Source of the DNA: Streptomyces netropsis | GTDB taxonomy: Bacteria; Actinomycetota; Actinomycetes; Streptomycetales; Streptomycetaceae | Assembly: GCF_014203545.1 (NCBI RefSeq) | Contig: NZ_JACHJG010000003.1 | Coordinates: forward strand, 186,001 to 250,000 | DNA length: 64,000 nt | Reading direction: 5' to 3' | Shown here: positions 28,397-37,538 of the stretch, piece by piece | How positions within the stretch are numbered: the first letter of the stretch is position 1 | Layout: the number at the start of each line of letters is the position of its first letter | Position numbers and translations under genes: made by a program | The notes under the pieces: model-generated | Seen by the model: the letters and a program-made list of their open reading frames with translations, nothing else | What the model was told of the DNA's origin: nothing | Database searches by the model: none

Positions 28397-28834
28397 TCAC
28401 GACGGAGACCCTGCGGGCGCGGACTTCTGCGCCTCGGAGGATTCCGGTTCCACATAAAGGATCTTGGCCTTCATGTAGGCACGCGTCTGGGCCGCCGTCC
28501 ACACCAGGACTGCGGCGAGCAGGGCGAAGGCGAAGGCCCGGGTGTTGAAAAGCGAGGTGTCCCGGAAGACCGCCAGAACGACGGCGGAGATCAGGAACTG
28601 GGTCACGTACAGCACCAGGCCCATGGCCTGGAACAGGTGCGGGAACGACTTCGCGGTGCGCTGGAGCACATAGAGACCCAGGGCCATGACGCCACCCGCG
28701 ACGGCCGTGCCGACGGCCGCGCCGATCGCGCCCTTGCCGCCGGCGAGGACACCGCTGACGGCGACAGCGACAACACCGGCGACGGCGGTCGGGACGGCGC
28801 AGTGCAGGAGTGTTCGAGCGTCGTTGGACTGCAT
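28397..28834 (-). CDS. atpI: ATP synthase I-like protein
   Basis: The 145-residue membrane protein is the first gene of the atp operon and has four hydrophobic segments (for example AVAGVVAVAVSGVLAGG and AFAFALLAAVLVWTAAQTR). AtpI proteins are thought to help c-ring assembly or magnesium supply and are poorly conserved in sequence, so this call rests partly on position. The ATG at 28834 follows GGAGAAACCCTTC. Confidence 0.85.
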   Translation of the reverse strand: MQSNDARTLLHCAVPTAVAGVVAVAVSGVLAGGKGAIGAAVGTAVAGGVMALGLYVLQRTAKSFPHLFQAMGLVLYVTQFLISAVVLAVFRDTSLFNTRAFAFALLAAVLVWTAAQTRAYMKAKILYVEPESSEAQKSAPAGSPS

Positions 28835-29132
28835 GAAGGGTTTCTCCGGCGAGAGGTCGGAAGCAACGATTCGTCGTGGACGAGCGTATCCCCGGGAGTG
28901 AGACGTGACTCGCGACGAAGGGCCGCCGCACTACGGTCCTTCGGCTCTAGCACCGGGTTTAGTGAACGGTATCACAAACTATTTGATGAGGTCTTTACCT
29001 ACATCGTGTGCTGGCCCTCACACACAAGGGTGAATGTGCTGGTCATAGGGCTGACGAGCCCCATATTTCTCTGCTAAAAGCCCTCCGCGAAACCTGATTC
29101 CTTCCGGGGCCGGTCCCGCTCGGGCCGCCGGG
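28835..29132 (-). promoter_or_regulatory. Promoter region of the ATP synthase operon
   Basis: The gap between the WecA-like gene and atpI includes the most AT-rich stretch of the window (about 28960-29080). On the minus strand, TTGTGA (28972-28977) and TGCTAG (28947-28952) resemble -35 and -10 boxes, but at a long 19-bp spacing. No gene was found here. The exact promoter cannot be fixed by eye. Confidence 0.5.
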
Positions 29133-30461
29133 TCAGCGGTGGCTGCTGATCTTCCTGGTGTGCGGGAAGCGCGAGCGGTCGCCGATGGCCGTCGCCCCGT
29201 GCAGCCCCGCCGGAACGGGCTCGCGCTGCTCCCCGATGCCCGCACCCTCGCCGGCTCCTCCGGCTCCTCCCGCCAGGGCCACCACGACCGACTTACGGCG
29301 GCGGTAGCGCGGCGGCACGAACGCCTCGGCCCACCGCGGGGCGCGCGGGGTGAAGCGCGGCAGCAGCAACAGGACCAGGCCGACCGCGCTGAGCGCCACG
29401 ATGACCAGCAGGATCCAGACACTCGCCGAGTGCACCGAGTAGGCGACGGTGCCGAAGGCGATGAGCGCCGACCAGAAGTACATGATCAGCACGGCGCGGC
29501 TGTGCGAGTGGCCGATCTCCAGCAGCCGGTGGTGCAGGTGCCCGCGGTCGGCGGCGAACGGCGACTGGCCGTTCCAGGTCCGGCGGACGATGGCCAGCAG
29601 CAGGTCCGCGACCGGCACCGCGATCACCGTGAGCGGCAGCAGCAGCGGGATGTAGACCGGCACCGTGGCGTGCACGGCCGCCCGCTCGGAACCGACGAAG
29701 AGACTGAGCGCGTCGGGGTCGAGCTGCCCGGTCACCGAGATGGCGCCCGCGGCCAGCACCAGGCCGATCAGCATCGACCCGGAGTCGCCCATGAAGATCC
29801 GGGCAGGATGCATGTTGTGCGGCAGGAAGCCCAGGCACATGCCCATCAGGACCGCCGCGAACAGCGTCGCGGGCGCGGCCGCCTCCAGCCCGTACCCGAA
29901 CCAGATCCGGTAGGTGTACATGAAGAACGCGGCGGCGGCGATGCAGACCATGCCCGACGCCAGCCCGTCCAGACCGTCCACGAAGTTCACGGCGTTGATG
30001 GTGATGACGACCAGCGCGACGGTCAGCAGCGTGCCCTGCATCGGCGTGAGTGAGACCGGTCCCACACCGGGCACCGGGATCCACAGGATCGTCAGACCCT
30101 GGAGCACCATCACACCGGCGGCGATCATCTGCCCGCCGAGCTTGACCAGGGCGTCCACGCCCCACTTGTCGTCCAGCACGCCCAGCAGCCAGATCAGCCC
30201 GGCTCCGGAGAGCAGCGCCCGGGGCTCGTTGGACAGCTCGAAGACGCTCTTGAGGTTCGACAGGTGCGCGGCCACCAGCAGCCCCGCGCACAGCCCGCCG
30301 AACATCGCGATACCGCCGAGCCGCGGCGTCGGTTCGCGGTGCACGTCCCGCGCGCGGATCTCCGGCATCGCCCCGGCCGCGATGGCGAACTTCCGCACCG
30401 GACCCGTCAGCAGATAAGTGACCGCTGCGGTGACGCACAGCGTCAGCAGATATTCACGCAC
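29133..30461 (-). CDS. MraY/WecA-family glycosyl-1-phosphate transferase
   Basis: The 442-residue membrane enzyme moves a sugar-1-phosphate from a UDP-sugar to a polyprenyl phosphate, the first step of cell-wall polymer or O-glycan assembly. It has about eleven membrane segments and the family motifs GGIAMFGG, VLDDKWG, NAVNFVDGLDGLASG and FMGDSGSMLIG. The C-terminal 60 residues are polar and cytosolic. GTG start at 30461. It lies between glyA and the atp promoter region. It is WecA/TagO-like rather than MraY itself, judging by context. Confidence 0.92.
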   Translation of the reverse strand: MREYLLTLCVTAAVTYLLTGPVRKFAIAAGAMPEIRARDVHREPTPRLGGIAMFGGLCAGLLVAAHLSNLKSVFELSNEPRALLSGAGLIWLLGVLDDKWGVDALVKLGGQMIAAGVMVLQGLTILWIPVPGVGPVSLTPMQGTLLTVALVVITINAVNFVDGLDGLASGMVCIAAAAFFMYTYRIWFGYGLEAAAPATLFAAVLMGMCLGFLPHNMHPARIFMGDSGSMLIGLVLAAGAISVTGQLDPDALSLFVGSERAAVHATVPVYIPLLLPLTVIAVPVADLLLAIVRRTWNGQSPFAADRGHLHHRLLEIGHSHSRAVLIMYFWSALIAFGTVAYSVHSASVWILLVIVALSAVGLVLLLLPRFTPRAPRWAEAFVPPRYRRRKSVVVALAGGAGGAGEGAGIGEQREPVPAGLHGATAIGDRSRFPHTRKISSHR

Positions 30462-30573
30462 GGGCTGCCCCAGAGTTTTCGCTGGACATCACAGCCCCAC
30501 ACCATATTCGCGTCCGCCCCCGATCTGTGAATGTGGCTGGAGACGTTGGCCACGCCCGGGCGGTTGCGGAGGG

Positions 30574-31869
30574 TCAGAAACGGTCCGGATAGGGCGGGAA
30601 GTCCGCTGCCAGGCGCAGCACCGCGTCCCGGACGGCGCCGCCCGGCCCGTCCCCGCGCAGCGCGGTGCCCATGAGGGCCGCCAGGCGGCCCATCTCGGCC
30701 TCTCCCATGCCCTGGGTGGTGACCGCCGCGGTACCCAGCCGCAGGCCGCGAGTGGTGCCGTAGGGCAGCCCACAGGTGTCCAGGACGATGCCCGCCGCCG
30801 CGAGCCGGCCGCGGGCCGCGGCGGCGTCCGGGGCGAGCCCGCCGAGGTGCGCGGTGATCAGGTGGGTGTCCGTGCCGCCCGTGGTCACGGTGAGTCCCTC
30901 CGCGGCCAGCGCGGTGGCCAGCGCGCGGGCGTTGGCCACCACCCGATGGACGTACGCGGTGAACGCCGGGGTCGCGGCCTCGCCGAAGGCGACCGCCTTC
31001 GCCGCCACGGTGTGCATCTGCGGGCCGCCCTGCGTGAGCGGGAACACCGCCCGGTCGATCCGGTCCGCCAGCTCCGCGCCGCACAGCAGCAGCCCGCCGC
31101 GCGGGCCGCGCAGCACCTTGTGCGTGGTGGCGCACACCACGTCCGCGTACGGCACGGGGCTGGGCGCCGCTCCCCCGGCGACCAGGCCGATGGGGTGCGC
31201 GGCGTCGACGACGAGATAGGCGCCGGTCTCGTCGCAGATGTCACGGAAGGCGGCGTAGTCGGGGTGCCGGGGGTACGAGATCGAGCCACAGACGATCGCC
31301 TTGGGCCGGTGCTCCCGGGCCAGGGCACGGACCCGCGCGTAGTCGATCAGGCCGGTCTCCTCGCGGACCCCGTAGCCGACGAAGTCGTACCAGCGGCCCG
31401 AGAAGTTCGCCGGTGAGCCGTGCGTGAGGTGCCCGCCGTGGGTGAGGGCCATGGCCAGGACGGTGTCGCCGGGGCGCAGCAGGGCGGCGTAGGCGGCCAG
31501 GACGGCGGCGGTGCCGGAGTGCGGCTGGACGTTGGCGTGCGCGGCGCCGAAGAGGTCCTTGGCGCGGTCGACGGCGATGCGCTCGGCGACGTCGACCAGC
31601 TCGCAGCCGCCGTGGTGGCGGGCGCCGGGATAGCCCTCGGCGTACTTGTTGGCCAGCGGGGAGCCGAGGGCGGCGAGGACGGCGGGCGAGGTGAAGTTCT
31701 CGGCGGCGATGAGCTGGATCCCGGTGGCCTGCCGGTTCGCCTCACCGAGGAGGATTCCGGCCATCTCGGGGTCCTGGCGCAGCAGGGCGTCGAAGCCGGG
31801 GCCCCATGCGGGGTGACCGGTGGCACCTTCCGCGCTGGCGCCCTTCGTGGGCGTGGGGGTGACGGGCAT
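30574..31869 (-). CDS. glyA: Serine hydroxymethyltransferase
   Basis: The 431-residue PLP enzyme interconverts serine and glycine and charges tetrahydrofolate with a one-carbon unit. The PLP lysine is in CATTHKVLRGPRGGLL. Other family blocks are NKYAEGYPGARHHGGCELVD and ANVQPHSGTAAVLAAYAALL. The ATG at 31869 is chosen over a longer reading to 31968 that would run through the terminator region. Streptomyces usually has two SHMT genes. This divergent form sits beside the tRNA-modification and translation genes. Confidence 0.95.
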   Translation of the reverse strand: MPVTPTPTKGASAEGATGHPAWGPGFDALLRQDPEMAGILLGEANRQATGIQLIAAENFTSPAVLAALGSPLANKYAEGYPGARHHGGCELVDVAERIAVDRAKDLFGAAHANVQPHSGTAAVLAAYAALLRPGDTVLAMALTHGGHLTHGSPANFSGRWYDFVGYGVREETGLIDYARVRALAREHRPKAIVCGSISYPRHPDYAAFRDICDETGAYLVVDAAHPIGLVAGGAAPSPVPYADVVCATTHKVLRGPRGGLLLCGAELADRIDRAVFPLTQGGPQMHTVAAKAVAFGEAATPAFTAYVHRVVANARALATALAAEGLTVTTGGTDTHLITAHLGGLAPDAAAARGRLAAAGIVLDTCGLPYGTTRGLRLGTAAVTTQGMGEAEMGRLAALMGTALRGDGPGGAVRDAVLRLAADFPPYPDRF

Positions 31870-31951
31870 CGCTGGCTCCGGTGTGCGGGTGCGATGGTCT
31901 CCACCCCAATGTAGGCCCGTGCCGGCCCGCCTGCCCGGTGTGCGTACGGGA

Positions 31952-31990
31952 TACCTGCCCGCGCCCACTCGGGCTAGGCGCGGGCAGGTA
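31952..31990 (-). terminator. Terminator overlapping the phosphatase-like gene end
   Basis: TACCTGCCCGCGCC (31952-31965) pairs with 31977-31990 across an 11-base loop that holds the TAG stop of the phosphatase-like gene. It would separate that gene from glyA. Confidence 0.8.
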
Positions 31991-32648
31991 CCCCAGTGAG
32001 TGCGGTGACGACCGGGTCGAGTGCCTGGTTGATCTCGTCACCGATGGAGCGGAAGAAGGTGATCGGGGCGCCGTAGGGGTCGTGGACCTCGTCGGCCTCC
32101 GCGTTGGGGGCGAGCAGCCAGCCGCGCAGCGCGGCGGCGGCCTGCACCAGGGCGCGGGCGCGGTCGACCACGCCACCGGCCTGTTCGGGGTCGGGCAGCG
32201 TCGCGGGGTCTATCGCCCGCACCAGGCGGGTGAACTCCTTGAGCGTGAACGTCCGCAGCCCCGCGGAGTGGCCCATGGAGATGACCTGGGCGCGGTGGTC
32301 GCGGGTGGCGGTGAGCACGAGATCGGCGCGGATGACGTGCTCGTCCAGCAGCTCACGGCCGATGAACCCGTCCGGGTCGGCGCCGAGGTCGGCCAGGACG
32401 GTGGCCGCGTGCGCCTCCATCGGGGCTCCCTCGTGTCCCCAGGTGCCGGCGCTCTCCACCACGAGACCGCCCGTGAGGGGGTCGCCGAGGCGGTCGGAGA
32501 GGGCATGGCGGGTCAGCCGCTCGGTGATGGGCGAGCGGCAGACGTTGCCGGTGCTGACGTGGAGGATGCGGAAGGTGGGGACCCCGGGCCGGTGGCCGGG
32601 GTCATGGGTGTCCGGTCCCGCTATGCCACGCCCCTGCGGGGCGATCAA
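31974..32648 (-). CDS. Low-molecular-weight protein-tyrosine phosphatase-like protein with Cys-to-Ser nucleophile
   Basis: The 224-residue protein has the LMW-PTP fold. A P-loop lies at residues 30-40 (HVSTGNVCRSP) and an acid loop DPYG at 190-193. In active family members the loop is C-x5-R. Here Ser32 (codon AGC at 32553-32555) takes the place of the nucleophilic Cys, while Arg38 and Asp190 remain. The protein may be inactive, bind phosphotyrosine, or work by another route. It starts with a TTG at 32648 overlapping the stop of the Sua5-like gene and preceded by GAGGTGG. Confidence 0.9.
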   Translation of the reverse strand: MIAPQGRGIAGPDTHDPGHRPGVPTFRILHVSTGNVCRSPITERLTRHALSDRLGDPLTGGLVVESAGTWGHEGAPMEAHAATVLADLGADPDGFIGRELLDEHVIRADLVLTATRDHRAQVISMGHSAGLRTFTLKEFTRLVRAIDPATLPDPEQAGGVVDRARALVQAAAALRGWLLAPNAEADEVHDPYGAPITFFRSIGDEINQALDPVVTALTGVPARA

Positions 32649-33292
32649 TTGGCCACCTCGAGATCGGGGACTACCTCGCGCAGCTGCTCGGCGCTGAGCG
32701 CGCCGGCGCGCAGCAGCACGGGCACCTTGCCGGTGACGTCGACGATGGAGGAGGGGACGTTGTCCGGGGTGGAGCCGCCGTCGAGGTAGACCGAGACGGA
32801 GTCGCCGAGCATCTCCTGCGCGGAGTCGCAGTCCTGCGGGGCCGGGTGGCCCGTGAGGTTGGCGCTGGAGACGGCCATGGGGCCGAACTCGGTGAGCAGC
32901 TCGATGGCGACGGGGTGCAGCGGCATCCGCACGGCGACGGTGCCGTGCGTCTCGCCCAGGTCCCAGGTCAGCGACGGCTGGTGGTTGGCGACCAGGGTGA
33001 GCGCGCCGGGCCAGAAGGCGTCGACCAGCTCCCAGGCCTGCTCGGAGAAGTCCGTGACCAGCCCGTGCAGGGTGTTCGGAGAACCGACGAGTACGGGCGT
33101 GGGCATGCCACGGCCGCGCCCCTTGGCCTCCAGGAGGTCGCCGACGGCCTCGCGGCTGAAGGCGTCCGCACCGATGCCGTAGACGGTGTCGGTGGGCAGC
33201 ACGACCAGCTCGCCGCGGCGGACCGCGGCGGCGGCTTCGCGCAGACCGGTCTTGCGGTCGGTCGCGTCGCTGCAGTCGTATCGCCGTGCCAT
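32645..33292 (-). CDS. L-threonylcarbamoyladenylate synthase (TsaC/Sua5/YrdC family)
   Basis: The 215-residue enzyme makes threonylcarbamoyl-AMP from threonine, bicarbonate and ATP, the first step of t6A37 tRNA modification. Conserved blocks are VLPTDTVYGIGADAF, KGRGRGMPTPVLV, FWPGALTLV, VAVRMPLH and GPMAVSSANLTG. The ATG at 33292 lies five bases after AAGGAG. It follows prmC by 40 bp and overlaps the phosphatase-like gene, so the three form one operon. Confidence 0.95.
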   Translation of the reverse strand: MARRYDCSDATDRKTGLREAAAAVRRGELVVLPTDTVYGIGADAFSREAVGDLLEAKGRGRGMPTPVLVGSPNTLHGLVTDFSEQAWELVDAFWPGALTLVANHQPSLTWDLGETHGTVAVRMPLHPVAIELLTEFGPMAVSSANLTGHPAPQDCDSAQEMLGDSVSVYLDGGSTPDNVPSSIVDVTGKVPVLLRAGALSAEQLREVVPDLEVAN

Positions 33293-33332
33293 CACATCTC
33301 CTTCGCGAAGCGATTAGGTGCCGTTGCCCCGG

Positions 33333-34178
33333 TCACGCCGTCGCCCTACGGGCCGTCGCGAAGCGTGGGCGGTTGTTGAGATCGGGGTGGTCGGCAGCAT
33401 CCGCCCAGCCCTTCTCCTCGGTGAAGATCCACGGCACCTGGCCGCCCTGGGTGTCGGCGTGCTCGATGACGACGACGCCGCCCGGGCGCAGCAGCCGGTG
33501 GGCGGTGCGCTCGATGCCGCGGATGGTGTCGAGGCCGTCCTCGCCGGAGAACAGCGCGAGCTGCGGGTCGTGGTCGCGGGCCTCGGGCGCCACGAACTCC
33601 CACTCGGTGAGCGGGATGTACGGCGGGTTGCTGATGACCAGGTCGACCTGGCCGTCCAGCTCCGGCAGCGCGGTGAGGGCGTTGCCGTGGTGCAGGGACA
33701 CCCGGGAGCCCTCGACGTTCTTGCGGGCCCAGCCGAGGGCGCCCTCGTCCAGCTCCACGGCGTGCACGCGGGAGCGCGGCACTTCCTGCGCGAGGGCCAG
33801 GGCGATGGCCCCGGAGCCGGTGCACAGGTCGACGATCAGGGGCTCGACGACGTCCATGGCCCGTACGGCGTCTATGGCCCAGCCGACGACCGACTCGGTC
33901 TCGGGGCGGGGCACGAAGACTCCGGGGCCCACCTGGAGTTCGAGGTAGCGGAAGAACGCACGGCCGGTGATGTGCTGGAGCGGCTCCCGGGCCTCGCGGC
34001 GGGCGACCGCCTCCCAGTAGCGGGCGTCGAAGTCGGCGTCGGCCACGTTGTGCAGCTCACCCCGCTTGACGCCGTGCACGAACGCGGCCAGCTCCTCCGC
34101 GTCGAAGCGCGGAGAAGGTACGCCGGCGTCGGCCAACCGCTGGGTGGCTTGCGCCACCTCGGCGAGCAGCAGGTTCAC
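33333..34178 (-). CDS. prmC: Release factor glutamine methyltransferase PrmC
   Basis: The 281-residue enzyme methylates the glutamine of the GGQ motif in release factors, using S-adenosylmethionine. VDLCTGSGAIALALA is the cofactor site and NPPYIPLTE the catalytic NPPY motif. FVPRPETESVV is typical. The GTG at 34178 follows GAGAGGATCAAC. It lies 121 bp after prfA, which encodes its substrate. Confidence 0.96.
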   Translation of the reverse strand: MNLLLAEVAQATQRLADAGVPSPRFDAEELAAFVHGVKRGELHNVADADFDARYWEAVARREAREPLQHITGRAFFRYLELQVGPGVFVPRPETESVVGWAIDAVRAMDVVEPLIVDLCTGSGAIALALAQEVPRSRVHAVELDEGALGWARKNVEGSRVSLHHGNALTALPELDGQVDLVISNPPYIPLTEWEFVAPEARDHDPQLALFSGEDGLDTIRGIERTAHRLLRPGGVVVIEHADTQGGQVPWIFTEEKGWADAADHPDLNNRPRFATARRATA

Positions 34179-34299
34179 GTTGATCCTCTCGCGCTTTCGT
34201 CACGGCGGCTGTCCTGGGCCGTCGGTCGGGCTTGATGCATCGGCCCGGCCGGCGACCGCGGACGCGTCGCACGCCGCATTGGGGCATTGTCTCAGTCGG

Positions 34300-35391
34300 T
34301 CAGCCGGCGTCAGCCAGTTTGGCGGCCGAGTCGGCGTCGACGCACGCCTGGATGACCGGGTCCAGCTCGCCGTCGAGCACCTGGTCCAAGTTGTACGCCT
34401 TGAACCCGACCCGGTGGTCGGAGATGCGGTTTTCCGGGAAGTTGTACGTACGGATCTTCTCGGAGCGGTCGACGGTGCGGACCTGGCTGCGGCGGGCGTC
34501 GGCGGCGTTCTTCTCCGCCTCCTCCTGGGCCGCGGCGAGCAGCCGGGAGCGCAGGATGCGCATGGCCTGCTCCTTGTTCTGGAGCTGGCTCTTCTCGTTC
34601 TGGCAGGAGGCGACGATGCCGGTCGGCAGGTGCGTGATGCGGACCGCGGAGTCGGTGGTGTTGACGGACTGGCCGCCGGGGCCCGACGAGCGGTAGACGT
34701 CGATGCGCAGGTCGTTGGCGTGGATCTCGACGTCGATCTCCTCGGCCTCGGGCGTGACGAGCACGCCGGCGGCGGAGGTGTGGATCCGGCCCTGGGACTC
34801 GGTGGCGGGCACGCGCTGCACGCGGTGCACTCCGCCCTCGTACTTCAGCCGCGCCCAGACGCCCTGGCCGGGCTCGGTCGCGCCGTTGCCGCCCTTGGTC
34901 TTCACGGCGACCTGGACGTCCTTGTAGCCGCCCAGCTCGGACTCGGTGGCGTCGATGATCTCGGTCTTCCAGCCGACGCGCTCGGCGTAGCGCAGGTACA
35001 TCCGCAGCAGGTCGCCGGCGAAGAGCGCCGACTCGTCGCCGCCCGCACCCGCCTTGACCTCGAGGATGACGTCCTTGTCGTCGCTGGGGTCGCGCGGGAC
35101 GAGCAGCAGGCGCAGCTTCTCGGTGAGCGCCTCGCGCTGCTTGTCCAGTTCCCTGACCTCTTTAGCGAACTCGGCAGCATAGTCCGGGTCGTCCTGGGCG
35201 AGCTCGCGCGCGGTCTCGATGTCCTCGCCGGTCTGCTTCCAGGAGCGGTAGGTCCCGACGATCGGGGTCAGCTCGGCGTAGCGCTTGTTGAGCTTGCGGG
35301 CGTTGGCCTGGTCCGCGTGCACGGCGGGGTCGGCGAGCCGCTTCTCGAGGTCGGCGTGCTCACCGATCAGTTCCTCGACTGCCTCGAACAT
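34300..35391 (-). CDS. prfA: Peptide chain release factor 1
   Basis: The 363-residue factor reads UAA and UAG stop codons. The RF1-specific recognition motif PAT is in [17 protein letters not shown], and GGQ is in [15 protein letters not shown], the residues that release the peptide. Full family length. The ATG at 35391 is chosen over a TTG one codon upstream. It lies 103 bp after rpmE, separated by a hairpin. Confidence 0.98.
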   Translation of the reverse strand: MFEAVEELIGEHADLEKRLADPAVHADQANARKLNKRYAELTPIVGTYRSWKQTGEDIETARELAQDDPDYAAEFAKEVRELDKQREALTEKLRLLLVPRDPSDDKDVILEVKAGAGGDESALFAGDLLRMYLRYAERVGWKTEIIDATESELGGYKDVQVAVKTKGGNGATEPGQGVWARLKYEGGVHRVQRVPATESQGRIHTSAAGVLVTPEAEEIDVEIHANDLRIDVYRSSGPGGQSVNTTDSAVRITHLPTGIVASCQNEKSQLQNKEQAMRILRSRLLAAAQEEAEKNAADARRSQVRTVDRSEKIRTYNFPENRISDHRVGFKAYNLDQVLDGELDPVIQACVDADSAAKLADAG

Positions 35392-35434
35392 CAAGTTTCC
35401 CTAGCTGGAAGTGACGGGCCTGCTGGACGACAAA

Positions 35435-35484
35435 GCGCCGGTCCGGTCACCCCTCGCGCGCGAAGGGCGACCGAGAACCGGCGC
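35435..35484 (-). terminator. Imperfect long hairpin between rpmE and prfA
   Basis: GCGCCGGT (35435-35442) pairs with ACCGGCGC (35477-35484), with inner GGTC/GACC and a CGCG-rich apex. It begins 10 bp after the rpmE stop and may partly end the rpmE transcript. Confidence 0.65.
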
Positions 35485-35494
35485 CTGCGGGTCG

Positions 35495-35716
35495 CTACTT
35501 CTTGGCAGCGGCGGCCTTGCCGAAGCGGGCCTCGAACCGCGCCACGCGGCCACCGGTGTCGAGGATCTTCTGCTTGCCCGTGTAGAACGGGTGGCACTCG
35601 GAGCACACGTCGGCACGGATGGTGCCGTCCGCGACGGTGCTACGGGTGGTGAACGAGGCGCCACAGGTGCAGCTGACCTGGGTCTCGACGTAATCCGGGT
35701 GGATGTCGCGCTTCAA
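35495..35716 (-). CDS. rpmE: 50S ribosomal protein L31, zinc-binding type
   Basis: The 73-residue ribosomal protein keeps all four zinc ligands: the CTC pair at 16 and 18 (VSCTCGASF) and CSEC at 37 and 40. It is therefore the C+ paralogue made under zinc-rich conditions. The zinc-free paralogue is normally elsewhere under Zur control. Starts with a TTG at 35716 preceded by GGAGATCCC. Confidence 0.97.
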   Translation of the reverse strand: MKRDIHPDYVETQVSCTCGASFTTRSTVADGTIRADVCSECHPFYTGKQKILDTGGRVARFEARFGKAAAAKK

Positions 35717-35984
35717 GGGATCTCCTAGGTTCGGGAGGGCGCCGGGTCGCAGAGGCGGGATTGCCTTACGTGAACCGGGGCCGACGTACCAGTTTGCCAG
35801 TACTGGCCGTATCCCCCAAAACGTGGGGTGGCGGCCAGGTATTCCCCCGTTGTCCCGGCCCTGGGCCCGGGGCCGCCGCAGGGGGAAAGGTGCAGGTGGG
35901 GGCCGGGATGGCGGCCCGCGAGGGGGCCGCCGGGCCCGGTCGGCCGATTACCACCCGGCCGACCGGCTGCTTGACGGGGCTCCG
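35717..35984. other. Intergenic region between LCP and rpmE genes
   Basis: This 268-bp stretch has no supported gene. It holds the probable rpmE promoter near its rpmE end (AT-richer text around 35770-35830) and, next to the LCP stop, the hairpin listed at 35936-35966. Confidence 0.5.
35936..35966 (-). terminator. Hairpin after the LCP gene
   Basis: CCGGTCGGCC (35936-35945) pairs with GGCCGACCGG (35957-35966) with an 11-base loop, 19 bp past the LCP stop. No U-tract. Confidence 0.7.
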
Positions 35985-37145
35985 CTAGGAAGCCTTCTTC
36001 CCGTCGGCGCTCTTGCCTGCCGAGACCTGCTTGACGGCGTTGTCCGCGTCGGTCTTCGTGCCCGCGCCGTCCTTGAGCGCGGACTTCGGTATCTCCCGGT
36101 CGGCGCGGAGCGCGTTCCAGACCTCGGCGGACTCGGCCTCGAGCGGCACCACCCGGTTGGGGTCCCGGGGGTCGTACGTGACCGGCAGCGTGACCATGCG
36201 CATGTCGTTCGACTCGATGCCCTTGAGCCCGTTGGCGAAGCTCATCAGCTTGTCGAGCGAGGCCAGCTCACGGTCGGTGGTGACGGCCTTGGTGGCGGTG
36301 TCGGCGAGGCCGTAGAGCTTGGTGGGGCTGGTGAACAGGCCCACCGACTTGATCTGGTCCAGCAGCGCCTTGATGAACGTCTGCTGGAGCTTGATCCGGC
36401 CGAGGTCGCTGCCGTCGCCGACGCCCTTGCGGGTGCGGACGAGCGCGAGGGACTTCTCGCCGTTGAGGGTGTGGGTGCCCGCGGCGAGGTCGAGGTGGCT
36501 CCACTTGTCGTGGATGGGCTTGGCGGTGGTGACCTCCACCCCGCCGAGCTTGTCGATCATCTTCTGGAAGCCGGCGAAGTCGACCTCCAGGAAGTGGTCC
36601 ATCCGGATGCCGGTCATGCTCTCGACGGTCGCGACCGCGCAGGCCGGGCCGCCGATCGAGTACGCCTCGTTGAACTGCGCGCGCTTCACGGCCGGGGTGG
36701 TCCTGCCCGCGGACGTCTTGCACTCGGGGCGGGAGACGATCGTGTCGCGCGGGATGCTGACGATGCTGGCCTTCTTGTGGCCCTCGTAGACGTGCAGGAT
36801 CATCGCGGTGTCGGAGCGGGCGCTGCCCTCGTCCGTGCCGTACTTGGCGTTGGCGCCGGCCCGGGAGTCGGAGCCGAGGACGAGGATGTCCTGCGAGCCG
36901 TTGTCGACGTCCTGGGGGCGGTTCTTGCCCAGCGCGGCGTTGATGTCGACGCCGGTCAGATTGCCGTTGAACTTGAAGTAGAGGAACCCGAGGCCGCCGC
37001 CTCCGAGCAGAACGAGCCCGGCGAGGGCCCAGGCGGCTATTCGCCAGCCCTTGCGACGGGCCGGGGGCTTACGGCGCCGGCCGCGGGACCCGCCGGCACG
37101 CCGACGGCGCGATCCCGCCGTCGTGCCCTTGCTGTCGTCAGCCAT
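35985..37145 (-). CDS. LytR-CpsA-Psr (LCP) family protein
   Basis: The 386-residue protein joins anionic glycopolymers from lipid carriers to peptidoglycan on the outer face of the membrane. A very basic cytosolic N-terminus (RRRRAGGSRGRRRKPP) precedes a membrane helix (about 32-56), then the LCP domain with LVLGSDSRAG, ARSDTAMILHV and SIPRDTIV. The conserved Arg and Asp residues that bind the pyrophosphate are present. ATG start at 37145. Its neighbours are rho and rpmE. The WecA-like enzyme nearby could supply its substrate class. Confidence 0.94.
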   Translation of the reverse strand: MADDSKGTTAGSRRRRAGGSRGRRRKPPARRKGWRIAAWALAGLVLLGGGGLGFLYFKFNGNLTGVDINAALGKNRPQDVDNGSQDILVLGSDSRAGANAKYGTDEGSARSDTAMILHVYEGHKKASIVSIPRDTIVSRPECKTSAGRTTPAVKRAQFNEAYSIGGPACAVATVESMTGIRMDHFLEVDFAGFQKMIDKLGGVEVTTAKPIHDKWSHLDLAAGTHTLNGEKSLALVRTRKGVGDGSDLGRIKLQQTFIKALLDQIKSVGLFTSPTKLYGLADTATKAVTTDRELASLDKLMSFANGLKGIESNDMRMVTLPVTYDPRDPNRVVPLEAESAEVWNALRADREIPKSALKDGAGTKTDADNAVKQVSAGKSADGKKAS

Positions 37146-37538
37146 ACGTCCTCAGTCCTCCGCTGTTCTCCGGCTACCCCCTGCCGCCTTGGTCAGGCAT
37201 GGTGTCCCGTCATCCGGTCAGACGGGAGAGCCTGCGCCAGGGTTGCACAGCGGCTTCTGAGGACCTTCTTAGAAAGCGCCCGGGACACCGTCCTCGCGCG
37301 AACCGGCCACGACCCCGCCCACCTGCGATTTCGGCCAGATGGAGACAAAAGTTCAGGCCAATATCGGACGGCGGTGCTGTGGCGCAAATCTCAACAGGTC
37401 ACGGGGCGGACTCGAGATGATCACGGCTGCGACACGGCGCGGGTGGAGGGTGCCGGCGCCGGACGCACGACCGCCCCGCCACACAAGTGGCGGGGCGGTC
37501 GTGGTGTTGCCTAGGTGACGCGTCGTCCGTCAGCAGGA
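37146..37538 (-). other. 393-bp intergenic region between rho and the LCP gene
   Basis: The region carries the rho terminator (37466-37503) on one side. The rest, 37146-37465, is untranslated sequence likely to include the LCP promoter. It is less GC-rich near 37195-37280 and 37330-37400. No supported gene was found on either strand. Confidence 0.5.
37466..37503 (-). terminator. rho terminator
   Basis: A perfect 17-bp stem (37466-37482 with 37487-37503, CACGACCGCCCCGCCAC) has the loop ACAA. It lies 36 bp after the rho stop codon. No U-tract. Confidence 0.85.
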
